From the NCBI GenBank assembly GCA_036556695.1, contig DATBIY010000084.1, forward strand, positions 1 through 55,650: DNA of 55,650 bases. The letters run 5' to 3'. This document shows, one piece after another, positions 16,337 to 24,881 of this stretch. Numbering within the stretch: the stretch's first letter is position 1; every line of letters starts with the position of its first letter. The position numbers and the translations under genes were made by a program. The notes beneath the pieces are model-generated. The model did not search any database. It had not been told where the DNA came from and saw only the letters and a program-made list of their open reading frames with translations. The stretch is from DASSCW01 sp036556695 (lineage in GTDB: Bacteria > Chloroflexota > Limnocylindria > QHBO01).

Positions 16337-17293
16337 ATGGGAGAAGGGCACCTGCCAGTCCTGGTCGACGAGGTTCTCGCCTCTCTCGACGTGCGGACGG
16401 GCAGCTCCATTGCCGATTGCACGGTCGGGGGCGGAGGGCACGCCCAGCGGCTGCTGGAGGCCTCGTCTCCGGATGGTCGCCTGCTCGGCCTCGACGCCGA
16501 TCGGGCGGCCATCTCGGAGGCGCAACGCGTGCTGGCGCGGTACGGCGACCGGGTCGTGCTGCGCCAGGCCAACTTCGCATCGATCTACGAGGTCGCGCGC
16601 GAGGAGGAGCTCATCCCGCTCGACGGGGTGCTGTTCGACCTTGGCCTGTCCAGCTACCAGCTGGCCGATGCCACCCGCGGCTTCAGCTTCACCGCCGACG
16701 CGCCACCGGATATGCGGTTCGATGAAGAGGCCGGCATATCCGCGCTGGAGCTCATCGACCGCACCTCGGAGCGGGAGCTCGCCGGAATCCTGGCGACGTT
16801 TGGTCAGGAGCGCCGTGCGGGTCGCATCGCGAAGGCGATCCTGGCGGCGCGCGCGGAGGGCAGCCTGATGACCGCCGCCGACCTGGCGCGCGTGGTCGCC
16901 GCTGCCGCACCGTCGCGCGGCGCCGATGCGGGCCGCATTCACCCCGCCACGCGCACCTTCCAGGCGCTGCGCATCGCCGTCAACCGTGAGCTGGAGGTGC
17001 TGGGCGCCGGGCTGGCCGGTGGCCTGGCCGCGCTGCGCCCCGCCGGCCGCATGGCAGTCATCAGCTACCACTCCGGCGAGGACCGGATCGTGAAGCGCTT
17101 CATGGCCCGCGAGAGCCGTGACTGCGTCGAGGAGCCCATGCCACCGGTCTGCACCTGCGGGCATCGGGCCCAGCTGCGCGTGATCCATCGGCGGGGGATC
17201 ACGCCCGGAGCGGAGGAGATCCGCCGCAACCGACGGGCACGAAGCGCCCGGCTTCGTGTGGCCGAGAAGCTGGAAGGAGGGTTCGCAGCATGA
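16337..17293 (+). CDS. rsmH: 16S rRNA (cytosine1402-N4)-methyltransferase
   Basis: A 318-residue SAM-dependent methyltransferase (MraW) that modifies C1402 in the ribosomal decoding centre. Seen are HLPVLVDEVLASLDV at the N-terminus, the SAM loop DCTVGGGGHAQRLLE, LFDLGLSSYQL, DMRFDEEAG, and the C-terminal ISYHSGEDRIVKRFM with HPATRTFQALRIAVN. The ATG at 16337 follows a GAGGTG; the GTG at 16325 would add four residues. Second gene of the dcw cluster, as in most bacteria. Confidence 0.95.
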   Translation: MGEGHLPVLVDEVLASLDVRTGSSIADCTVGGGGHAQRLLEASSPDGRLLGLDADRAAISEAQRVLARYGDRVVLRQANFASIYEVAREEELIPLDGVLFDLGLSSYQLADATRGFSFTADAPPDMRFDEEAGISALELIDRTSERELAGILATFGQERRAGRIAKAILAARAEGSLMTAADLARVVAAAAPSRGADAGRIHPATRTFQALRIAVNRELEVLGAGLAGGLAALRPAGRMAVISYHSGEDRIVKRFMARESRDCVEEPMPPVCTCGHRAQLRVIHRRGITPGAEEIRRNRRARSARLRVAEKLEGGFAA

Positions 17294-17499
17294 GTCGAGG
17301 TCGTCCACGTCACCAGTCGAGCCGGCGGCGGACCTATTCCGCTCGGCAGCGCGAGATGCGGGAGCGCCGCACGCGCCAGGTCCAGGAGCGCCAGTACTGG
17401 CTCTCCGACCAGGTCATGGCCATCGAGGTCGAGGAGAACCTCGACTTCGAGTCGCCAACCTCGTGGGCCGTCCAGCTCCCCGGGCGCACGGCGGCCTGA
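17290..17499 (+). CDS. Small basic protein of the dcw cluster, unknown function
   Basis: A 69-residue protein whose first 35 residues are very rich in Arg (RRRTYSARQREMRERRTRQ), followed by an acidic stretch (MAIEVEENLDFE). There is no membrane segment. Its ATG overlaps the rsmH stop (ATGA) and a GGAGG lies about 13 bases upstream. It ends eight bases before the ftsL-like gene. Position and coupling support a real gene; no family is recognised. Confidence 0.6.
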   Translation: MSRGRPRHQSSRRRTYSARQREMRERRTRQVQERQYWLSDQVMAIEVEENLDFESPTSWAVQLPGRTAA

Positions 17500-17506
17500 G
17501 CCGATC

Positions 17507-17908
17507 ATGGCCATCAGCGGCGCTCGTCCGGCGACCGGGCTCGGCATCTTCAGCCGTCCCCGCGTTCGGCCGCGCCCGGTAGGCAAGCCCCGGCGTCGCT
17601 CGGGAGCCGGCCGCCGGCCGCGCCCGATCGCCAGCATCTCCGGGATTTTGGTCACGCTGGCGGCCTGCGCCGGCCTGGCCTTCTTCTACCTCAGCCAGTC
17701 CAGCCACGTGGCCGCCACCGGCTACGAGATCACGCGGCTGCGCGGCCAGCTCGCCGAGCTGCGCGCCGACCAGCAGCAATTGGTGATGGAGATCGGCGAG
17801 GCGCGCTCGCCGGCGGTCATCACCCGTCGTGCAAAGGGCTCATTGCAGCTGGTGGAGCTGCCGAGCCAGGCCATCACCTTCGCCAACCGATCGACCCAGC
17901 ACCCGTAG
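17507..17908 (+). CDS. ftsL: FtsL/DivIC-like division protein
   Basis: A 133-residue bitopic protein: a basic cytoplasmic tail of about 40 residues, one membrane helix at about 45-65 (ISGILVTLAACAGLAFFYLS), then a coiled coil (YEITRLRGQLAELRADQQQLVMEIGEARS). FtsL and FtsB/DivIC have this layout and are hard to separate by sequence; the position between rsmH and ftsI favours FtsL. It would form the divisome core with FtsQ and FtsW-FtsI. Confidence 0.82.
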   Translation: MAISGARPATGLGIFSRPRVRPRPVGKPRRRSGAGRRPRPIASISGILVTLAACAGLAFFYLSQSSHVAATGYEITRLRGQLAELRADQQQLVMEIGEARSPAVITRRAKGSLQLVELPSQAITFANRSTQHP

Positions 17909-17953
17909 CAAGCCGACGGCTTCGCCTGCCCGGCGGAGTCGAGGAGTAGACCG

Positions 17954-19777
17954 ATGCTCGCCAGGACCGACAGCCGTGCCCGCGCCCTGATCCTGCTGGT
18001 GGTGGCGTCCCTCGTCGCCGGTGGCATCGGCGCGCGGCTGGCGTGGTGGCAGATCATCGATCGCGAGCGGCTGGCCGGCATGGCGCTCAACCAGCTTGCG
18101 CAGCACGAGGAGATCCCCGCCGAGCGCGGCAGCATCATTGACGCCACCGGCGAGCTGCTGGCCACCACCATCGAGCTGCAGTCCATCTTCGCCACGCCCC
18201 CGACCGTCCAGGACGCAGCCAGCAGCGCGGCCATGCTCGCCCCGGTGCTGGGCATGGACGTGATGGACCTGCAGGCGCGTCTCAGCAGTCAGGATCCGTG
18301 GGTCTGGCTGCGGCGGCGCGTCGACCCCGAGGTCAGCCAGAAGGTCAAGGAGCTGCACCTGCCGGGCATCGGCATGCTGCCCGAGACGAAGCGCGTGTAT
18401 CCGGTCAAGGGCGTGTCGCCGGACACCACCCTGGCCGCCCAGGTGCTCGGCTTCGTGAACGTGGATGGTGTCGGCCAGTACGGCATCGAGGCCGGCGAGA
18501 ACGGGCTGCTTGCCGGGCTGCCCGGATCAGTCACCGCTCAGGAGGACGTGATCGGCCGGCAGATCGCCGACTCGGTGTACGAGCTGCGCCAGCCGGTCGA
18601 TGGCTCGGACCTGACGCTGACCATCGACGCCGGGCTGCAGCACCTGCTCGAATCGGCCATGTGGGACACCTATCGGCGCAACCTGGCCAAGGGGGTGACC
18701 GGCGTAGTCATGGATGTCGAGACCGGGGCGCTGCTGGCGCTGGCCACGTTCCCCTCGTACGACGCCAACGACTACAGCCAGCTGGACCCGGAGCTCTTCC
18801 AGAATCCGGCGGTCTCGCGCCAATACGAGCCGGGCTCCGTGATGAAGGCCTTCACGGTCGCCGCCGCGCTCGACGCCGGAGCCATCACCACCCGGGACAA
18901 GTTCAAGGATGACAACAACCTGCGGCTTTCGGGCGTCAGGATTCAGAACGCCGATCGCTATTCCTATCCATATGGGCATGGTCGGATCACCGCAGGAGAC
19001 GTGCTGAAGCTGTCGAACAACGTGGGAGCCGCCCGCATCGGCCTGACGCTGGGGCGCCAGCGCCTGTACGAGGCGCTGCGCCGCTTCGGCTTCGGCGAGC
19101 CGACCGGCATCGAGATCTCAGGCGAGGCGAACGGTGTGGTCTGGAATCCCGATGGGCCGAACGGCTCCGGCGACCTGACGGCCGCGCAGAACTCGTTCGG
19201 CCAGGGGCTGTCGGTGACCGCCATGCAGCTGATCGCCGGCTACGCGGCCATCGGCAACGGCGGCCGGCTGGTGACACCGCACGTCATCGCCGGCTGGACA
19301 ACGCCGGACGGCACGTACCACGCCGCCGAGCAGCCGGAGGCGCCGCAGGTCATGCGCGAGGAGACGGCTGACACCGTCTTGCGCCTGCTGACGGAGGCGG
19401 TCGACGATGGCATTGCCCAGCCGGCGTCCATCCCCGGCTACTCGGTGGCCGGCAAGACCGGCACCGCCCAGATTGCCGGTCCCATCCGTGAGCGGGTGCG
19501 CACCGGGACCGACCGGCATGGCAATCCGACGTATGAGCGCGTGACGCGCTACGGCTACATCGACGGCTGGATCGACTCCAGCTTCATCTCGCTCATGCCC
19601 GCCAGTGATCCGAAGATCGTCACGTTGCTGCTGATCCATCGGCCCGCGACCTGGGGCCTCTACCAGATGGCGCAACGGCCGGATGACCTGTTCCGCAGCC
19701 TGGCTCCGCAGATCCTCAGCTACCTTGCCATCCCGCCGGACCGGCTCAAGCCCGATGGGCAGGTTGCCAGCCGGTGA
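17954..19777 (+). CDS. ftsI: Peptidoglycan transpeptidase FtsI (class B penicillin-binding protein)
   Basis: A 607-residue division transpeptidase. One membrane helix at about 12-32, a dimerisation region starting IPAERGSIIDATGELLA, then the transpeptidase domain with SxxK as SVMK (Ser295, Lys298), SNN (Ser354) and KTGT (Lys501). No PASTA repeats are present. GAGGAG lies just upstream of the ATG. murF follows directly with a GTGA overlap, without the murE seen there in most genomes. Confidence 0.95.
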   Translation: MLARTDSRARALILLVVASLVAGGIGARLAWWQIIDRERLAGMALNQLAQHEEIPAERGSIIDATGELLATTIELQSIFATPPTVQDAASSAAMLAPVLGMDVMDLQARLSSQDPWVWLRRRVDPEVSQKVKELHLPGIGMLPETKRVYPVKGVSPDTTLAAQVLGFVNVDGVGQYGIEAGENGLLAGLPGSVTAQEDVIGRQIADSVYELRQPVDGSDLTLTIDAGLQHLLESAMWDTYRRNLAKGVTGVVMDVETGALLALATFPSYDANDYSQLDPELFQNPAVSRQYEPGSVMKAFTVAAALDAGAITTRDKFKDDNNLRLSGVRIQNADRYSYPYGHGRITAGDVLKLSNNVGAARIGLTLGRQRLYEALRRFGFGEPTGIEISGEANGVVWNPDGPNGSGDLTAAQNSFGQGLSVTAMQLIAGYAAIGNGGRLVTPHVIAGWTTPDGTYHAAEQPEAPQVMREETADTVLRLLTEAVDDGIAQPASIPGYSVAGKTGTAQIAGPIRERVRTGTDRHGNPTYERVTRYGYIDGWIDSSFISLMPASDPKIVTLLLIHRPATWGLYQMAQRPDDLFRSLAPQILSYLAIPPDRLKPDGQVASR

Positions 19778-21213
19778 GGCTGCTAGAGTGGCCCGAACCT
19801 GCCACAGGTAGCCGCGTGCCGCCACCGATCGCCCTGGACGACCTGCTGGCCGCGACCGCCGGCCGGCTCCTGGGACCGACGACGGTGACCTCCTTCTCCG
19901 GCGCCGCCGTCGACTCGCGCAACGTGACCCCGCGCTGCTGCTTCGTCGCCCTGCCAGGGGAGCGCGTGGACGGGCACCGCTTCGTCTCCGAGGCGCTCCG
20001 CAATGGGGCGAGCGTGGCTTTGGTCGAGCGGCCGGTAGAGCTCGATCGGGAGGTCCAGGATGCCGCCATCGTCCAGGTTGCGGACACGCTGCACGCGCTG
20101 CAGGAGCTGGCCGCCTGGTGGCGCCGGCAATCGGCGGTGCGGGTGGTGGGCATCACCGGCTCCACCGGCAAGACCATCGCCAAGGAGGTGGTCGCCGATG
20201 TGCTGGCTCGATCGCTCAACACGCTGCGCAACCGTGGCAACCTCAATTCGGAGAGCGGGCTGCCGATGACCCTCCTGGAGCTCGAGCCGCAGCACGAGGT
20301 GGCCGTGCTGGAGATGAGCATGTACACCGAGGGCGAGATCGCCCGCCTGGCCGAGATTGCTCGGCCGGAGGTTGGCGTGGTGCTGGCCGTCCACCCCACG
20401 CACCTGGAGCGCGCTGGAAGCATCGAGGCCATCGCTCGCGCCAAGTCCGAGCTGCCCCGCGCGCTGCCGGCGGACGGCCTGGCGGTGCTGAACGCCGATG
20501 ACGAGCGGGTCGCGGCCATGGCCGCCGTCACGCCCGCGGCGGTGCGGACGTACGGCCTGGGCGTGGGCGCAGAGGTGCGCGCGGCCGACGTCGTGTCGCA
20601 CGGCCTGGCCGGCACCGAGTTCACGCTGCACGCCCCCTGGGTGACCCGCCGGCTGCGCAGCGGCACGCCGGGACGGCACCTCGTGCCGCACGCGCTGGCG
20701 GCTGTGGCCGTGGCCCAGCGCTTCGCGGTGCCGATGGACGAGGTCGAGGCCGCGCTGGCGGCCGGAAGCCAGGCCGAGCACCGCATGGCCGTCACGCAGT
20801 CAGCCTCCGGTGCCACGCTGGTCGACGATTCGTACAACGCCTCGCCGGTGTCGGTCTCCGCCGCGCTCGACTTCCTGGCGGAGACGCCCATCCCGGCCGG
20901 CGGCCGGCGGCTGGCGGTGCTGGGCGACATGCTGGAGCTGGGCCCGGACGAGGAGCGGCTGCATCGCCAGATCGGCGCGCAGGCCGCCGGCGTCGTGGAG
21001 CGGCTGCTGGCGGTGGGCGAGCGCGCGGCCTGGATCGCCGAGGCGGCGCGCGTCGCGGGTCTGGCCAGCGTCAGCGAGGTGCCTGACGTGGGCGAGGCTA
21101 TCGAGGCATTCGACCGTGTCATGGCCGCCGGGCCGGGTGACGTGGTGCTGGTGAAGGGCTCGCGCGGCATCGAGCTCGACCGGCTGGTGGCAGCGCTGGA
21201 GGCGGGCACATGA
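19774..21213 (+). CDS. murF: UDP-N-acetylmuramoyl-tripeptide--D-alanyl-D-alanine ligase
   Basis: A Mur ligase of up to 479 residues that adds D-Ala-D-Ala to the wall precursor in the cytoplasm. Seen are DSRNVTPRCCFVALPGERVDGH at the N-terminus, the P-loop ITGSTGKTIAKE, NRGNLNSESGLP, EMSMYTEGEIARL and the C-terminal VDDSYNASPVSV. The GTG at 19774 overlaps the ftsI stop; the in-frame GTG at 19816 (VPPPIALDDLLAATAGRL) fits the family N-terminus better, and a TAGAGT at 19784-19789 could be an internal -10. The start is therefore open. Confidence 0.94.
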   Translation: MRLLEWPEPATGSRVPPPIALDDLLAATAGRLLGPTTVTSFSGAAVDSRNVTPRCCFVALPGERVDGHRFVSEALRNGASVALVERPVELDREVQDAAIVQVADTLHALQELAAWWRRQSAVRVVGITGSTGKTIAKEVVADVLARSLNTLRNRGNLNSESGLPMTLLELEPQHEVAVLEMSMYTEGEIARLAEIARPEVGVVLAVHPTHLERAGSIEAIARAKSELPRALPADGLAVLNADDERVAAMAAVTPAAVRTYGLGVGAEVRAADVVSHGLAGTEFTLHAPWVTRRLRSGTPGRHLVPHALAAVAVAQRFAVPMDEVEAALAAGSQAEHRMAVTQSASGATLVDDSYNASPVSVSAALDFLAETPIPAGGRRLAVLGDMLELGPDEERLHRQIGAQAAGVVERLLAVGERAAWIAEAARVAGLASVSEVPDVGEAIEAFDRVMAAGPGDVVLVKGSRGIELDRLVAALEAGT

Positions 21214-22199
21214 CGCTGCTCCCCATCGTCATCGCCCTGCTCCTTGCCTTTGCTGGCGTGATCGTGCTGGGGCCGATCTATATCGGCCTTCTCGAACGGC
21301 TGGGCTTCGGCAAGCGCATCCGCACCGAAGGACCGGAGAGCCACTCGGTCAAGGCCGGCACGCCAACGATGGGCGGCATGCTGATGGTGCTGGTGGTCAT
21401 GTTTCTGGCCATGGCCATGCGCATCGAGGACAGCGTCACGCTGACGCCCATGCTGGCGCTGGTGGGCGTCGGCATTCTGGGCGCGATCGACGACTACGTG
21501 AACGTCCGCACCGGCGTCGGGATGCGCGGCCGCTGGAAGCTGGTGTGGCAGACGGTCGTCGCCCTGCTGGCGGCCGTCTACGTCCAGCGTCACTTCAACA
21601 TCACCGTCCTCAACATCCCGTTCCTGGGCGAGCTGGCCGTCGGCGCTGTGATCTTCGCGCTGTTCATGGCCTTCGTGATCGTGGGCGTCAGCAACGCGGT
21701 GAACCTGACCGATGGACTGGACGGGCTGGCCGCCGGGGTCCTGATCTTCAGCTTCCTGGCCTACTTGTTCATCGCCCTGGTGGACCCGCCCGGGGCGCTG
21801 CCGCCGCAGCCCAACCTGGCGATCTTCTGCGCCCTGATCGTGGGCGCGCTGATGGGCTTCCTGTGGTTCAACGTCCACCCCGCGCAGATCTTCATGGGCG
21901 ACTCCGGATCGCTCGGCCTGGGCGCCACCCTGGCGGTCGTCGCCACGCTGAGCCGCCAGCTGCCGCTGCTGGCGGTGATCGGCATCGTCTTCTTCGCGGT
22001 GATCATGAGCGTGGTCCTGCAGGTCATTTCCTTCCGCACGCGGGGCCGCCGCATCTTCCGCATGACCCCGCTGCAGCACCACTTCGAGCTGATCGGCTGG
22101 GCGGAGGAGAAGATCACCGTCCGCTTCTGGATCGTTGGCGCGCTGGCCGGGTTGCTGGGCTTCAGCGTCTTCCTGGCCAGCACCGGCGGGCTGCAGTGA
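21210..22199 (+). CDS. mraY: Phospho-N-acetylmuramoyl-pentapeptide transferase
   Basis: A 329-residue polytopic membrane enzyme that makes lipid I from UDP-MurNAc-pentapeptide and undecaprenyl phosphate. About ten hydrophobic segments; conserved cytoplasmic motifs are KAGTPTMGG, AIDDYVNVR, NAVNLTDGLDGLAAG and MGDSGSLGLG with PLQHHFEL, which carry the catalytic Asp and His residues. Its ATG overlaps the murF stop. Confidence 0.96.
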   Translation: MTLLPIVIALLLAFAGVIVLGPIYIGLLERLGFGKRIRTEGPESHSVKAGTPTMGGMLMVLVVMFLAMAMRIEDSVTLTPMLALVGVGILGAIDDYVNVRTGVGMRGRWKLVWQTVVALLAAVYVQRHFNITVLNIPFLGELAVGAVIFALFMAFVIVGVSNAVNLTDGLDGLAAGVLIFSFLAYLFIALVDPPGALPPQPNLAIFCALIVGALMGFLWFNVHPAQIFMGDSGSLGLGATLAVVATLSRQLPLLAVIGIVFFAVIMSVVLQVISFRTRGRRIFRMTPLQHHFELIGWAEEKITVRFWIVGALAGLLGFSVFLASTGGLQ

Positions 22200-22206
22200 T
22201 GAGCCG

Positions 22207-23619
22207 ATGATGACCACCGCCCTGCCGCTGACGTCCACCGCCGACCTGCGGGGCCGGCGGATCGTGGTCCTTGGCCTGGCCCGCTCCGGCGTGGCCGCGG
22301 CCCGCATGCTGGCCGATGCCGGCGCCGAGGTGGCCGTCTACGACCGCCGCTCGCCGCAGGAGCTCCACGCGGCAGTGGAGGCGCTGGGCGACCGCCCGAT
22401 CCGGCTGGCGCTGGGCGTGGATGAGGCCGATGCCCGCGCCTTGCTGGATGCTGCCGGCCTGGTGATCACCAGCCCGTCGATTTCGGCGCGATTCCCCACG
22501 AGCGATGCCTGGCTGCGCGCTGCGCTCCGGGACGCCGAGCAGCGCGGCACGCCGGTGCTGGGCGAGATCGACCTCTTCCTGCGGCTGACCCGGGCGAAGG
22601 TGCTGGGCGTGACCGGCACGAAGGGCAAGACCACGACCACCGCGCTCATCGGGGCGATGCTGGAGGCTTCCGATGTGCCGCACGCGGTGGGCGGCAACAT
22701 CGGCACGCCGCTCATCGAGCGGGTGGACGAGCTGACGGACGGCCACTGGGCGGTGCTCGAGCTGTCCGAGCTGCAGCTGCCGACCATCTCGCGCGGGGTC
22801 GACGTGGCGGTCTACACCAACATCGGCTCCGACCATCTCGACCGCCACGGCAGCGTCGAGGCCTACCGCGCGGTGAAGGCCCGCCTCGCGCAGCTCTCCG
22901 CGGACGGCGTGGTGGTCCTGAACGCCGATGATCCCGGCTGCCGGGAGCTGGGTGCCACGCTCAGCGGGGAGCTGCGCTGGTACGGGTTCGATGACTCCAC
23001 GCGGGACGCCACGGTGCTGGACGAGCAGCTGCTGCTGGGGGGCGAGCCGCTCATGCCCGTGGCCGATGTGCCGCTCCACGGCCGCCACATGCTGGGCAAC
23101 GTCATGGGCGCTGCGCTCGGCGCCCGTTTCGCCGGCGCGGGGTCGGAGCGCATCGCCCAGGCAGTACGCGCGTTCAAGGGTGTGCCGCATCGCATGGAGA
23201 CGGTCGCCCGGCGCGGCGGCGTGCACTGGGTCAACGACTCGCAGGCCACCATCCCCATGGCCGCCATCGCCTCGCTGCAGGCCTTCGCCCCGGCGCGGGT
23301 GGTGCTCATCGCCGGCGGGCGTGGCAAGGGACTGGACTACGCCGATCTGGCGCTGGCCGCGCGCACACACGCCCGGGCGGTGGTGCTGATCGGCGAGACG
23401 GCCGACGAGCTGGCCGCGCTGCTGGCCGGCGGCCCGCCGCTGCATCGGGCAGCGAGCATGGAGGAGGCGGTCGCCATCGCCGCCCGCCTGGCTGCGCCGG
23501 GTGACGTGGTGCTGCTCTCGCCGGCGGCGGCCAGCTTCGACATGTTCACCGACTACGCCGCGCGCGGCGATGCCTTCCGCCGGGCAGTCGAGGCACTCTC
23601 CCAGGAGACGGGCTCGTGA
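22207..23619 (+). CDS. murD: UDP-N-acetylmuramoylalanine--D-glutamate ligase
   Basis: A 470-residue Mur ligase adding D-Glu to UDP-MurNAc-L-Ala. Seen are RRIVVLGLARSGVAAARML, the P-loop VTGTKGKTTTTALIG, GGNIGTPL, ELSELQL, LNADDPGC, GVPHRME and VNDSQATIPMAAIASLQAF. The start is ATG 22207 or the adjacent ATG 22210; a longer open frame upstream runs through mraY and is not family-like. A three-codon ORF (ATG AGC CGA TGA, 22199-22210) spans the gap from the mraY stop to this start. Confidence 0.95.
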   Translation: MMTTALPLTSTADLRGRRIVVLGLARSGVAAARMLADAGAEVAVYDRRSPQELHAAVEALGDRPIRLALGVDEADARALLDAAGLVITSPSISARFPTSDAWLRAALRDAEQRGTPVLGEIDLFLRLTRAKVLGVTGTKGKTTTTALIGAMLEASDVPHAVGGNIGTPLIERVDELTDGHWAVLELSELQLPTISRGVDVAVYTNIGSDHLDRHGSVEAYRAVKARLAQLSADGVVVLNADDPGCRELGATLSGELRWYGFDDSTRDATVLDEQLLLGGEPLMPVADVPLHGRHMLGNVMGAALGARFAGAGSERIAQAVRAFKGVPHRMETVARRGGVHWVNDSQATIPMAAIASLQAFAPARVVLIAGGRGKGLDYADLALAARTHARAVVLIGETADELAALLAGGPPLHRAASMEEAVAIAARLAAPGDVVLLSPAAASFDMFTDYAARGDAFRRAVEALSQETGS

Positions 23620-24881
23620 GCGCGGCGAAGCCCGCCACGCGTCGCGTCAGCAGCAGCCGGCCGCAGGGCGTGCGCCGGGAGCGGCACTCCGTCAGCTATC
23701 CGCTGCTCATCGCGGTGCTGGCGCTCGTCGTCATCGGGGTGGTGATGGTCTACTCCGCCTCGAGCGTGCAGTCGTACCTGGCCAGCGACGACCCGATGGC
23801 CATCGGCCTGCAGCAGGCGATCTGGGCGGTGCTCGGGCTCACGGCCATGCTCGTCGCCAGCCGCATCGACTTCCGGGTGCTGCGCTACCTGGCCATCCCG
23901 ATGTACATCGGCACCCTGCTGCTGCTGGTGGCGGTGCTGGTCCCGGGCATCGGCACCGAGGCCTTCGGCTCGCGGCGCTGGATCAGCGTACCTGGCATCG
24001 GCACCTTCCAGCCGGCCGAGATCGCCAAGCTGGCGATCTGCATCTATTTGGCGCACTGGCTGGACCGTGCCGGCCAGCGGGCGCGCTCGTTCTGGAACGG
24101 CTTCGTGCCATTCGGCCTGCTGGTGGCACCGGGCTTCCTGCTGATCGCACTGGAGCCAGACCTGGGGACGGCCGGCGTGTACGCCATCACCGCGGTGGCC
24201 ATCTTCTTCATGGCCGGCGCCAACGTGCTCTACCTGGGGGCCATCGGCTCTGCCCTGGTCGGCGCGGCCGTGCTGATGATCACCAGCACGCCGTACCAGC
24301 TCCAGCGGGTCGAGACCTTCCTGGATCCCTTCCGCGATCCGTTGCGGGCCGGCTACAACACCATCCAGGGACTGTTCGCGCTCGCTTTGGGCGGGCTGAT
24401 GGGCCAGGGGCTGGGGGCCAGCAAGCTGAAGTACCTCTACCTGCCGGCGCCGTCTACCGACTTCATCTTCGCGATCATCGGCGAGGAGTGGGGGATGATC
24501 GGCACCATCACCGTGCTGGTCCTGTTCGTGCTCGTCGCGTACCACGGCTACCGGATCGCGATCCACGCCCCGGACACGTTCTCCGGCCTGCTGGCCGCCG
24601 GGATCACCACCTGGCTGGTGGCGCAGGCCTGCATCAACATGATGGTCGTCACCGCGCTGATGCCGGTCACCGGCATCCCGCTGCCGTTCATCAGCTATGG
24701 GGGCTCGGCCCTCACCATCAACCTCGTGGCGGTCGGCATCCTGCTGTCGATCAGCCGTGAGACCTCGCAGACAGGATCCTTGCTCGATGCGCTATCTGGT
24801 CTCGGGCGGCGGGACCGGCGGGCACGTGTACCCCGCGCTGGCCGTCGCGTGGGCACTGCGCGACGCGCGGCCCGGGCTTGA
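23616..24881 (+). CDS. ftsW: Peptidoglycan polymerase FtsW (SEDS family)
   Basis: A 421-residue, ten-helix glycosyltransferase that polymerises lipid II at the septum with FtsI. Seen are VVMVYSASSV, GSRRWISVPGIGTFQPAEIAKLA, ALEPDLGTAGVYAITAVAIFF, STDFIFAIIGEEWG and TGIPLPFISYGGSALTINL. The frame runs 95 bases into murG, so the last 30 or so residues (GLGRRDRRARVPRAGRRVG and beyond) are Arg-rich and overlap another gene. GTG 23616 overlaps the murD stop. Confidence 0.94.
   Translation: MSAAKPATRRVSSSRPQGVRRERHSVSYPLLIAVLALVVIGVVMVYSASSVQSYLASDDPMAIGLQQAIWAVLGLTAMLVASRIDFRVLRYLAIPMYIGTLLLLVAVLVPGIGTEAFGSRRWISVPGIGTFQPAEIAKLAICIYLAHWLDRAGQRARSFWNGFVPFGLLVAPGFLLIALEPDLGTAGVYAITAVAIFFMAGANVLYLGAIGSALVGAAVLMITSTPYQLQRVETFLDPFRDPLRAGYNTIQGLFALALGGLMGQGLGASKLKYLYLPAPSTDFIFAIIGEEWGMIGTITVLVLFVLVAYHGYRIAIHAPDTFSGLLAAGITTWLVAQACINMMVVTALMPVTGIPLPFISYGGSALTINLVAVGILLSISRETSQTGSLLDALSGLGRRDRRARVPRAGRRVGTARRAARA

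Noticed and set aside
19746..22307. 853-residue minus-strand ORF opposite murF and mraY
   Set aside because: Shadow frame: low-complexity, no family motif, covers two certain genes.
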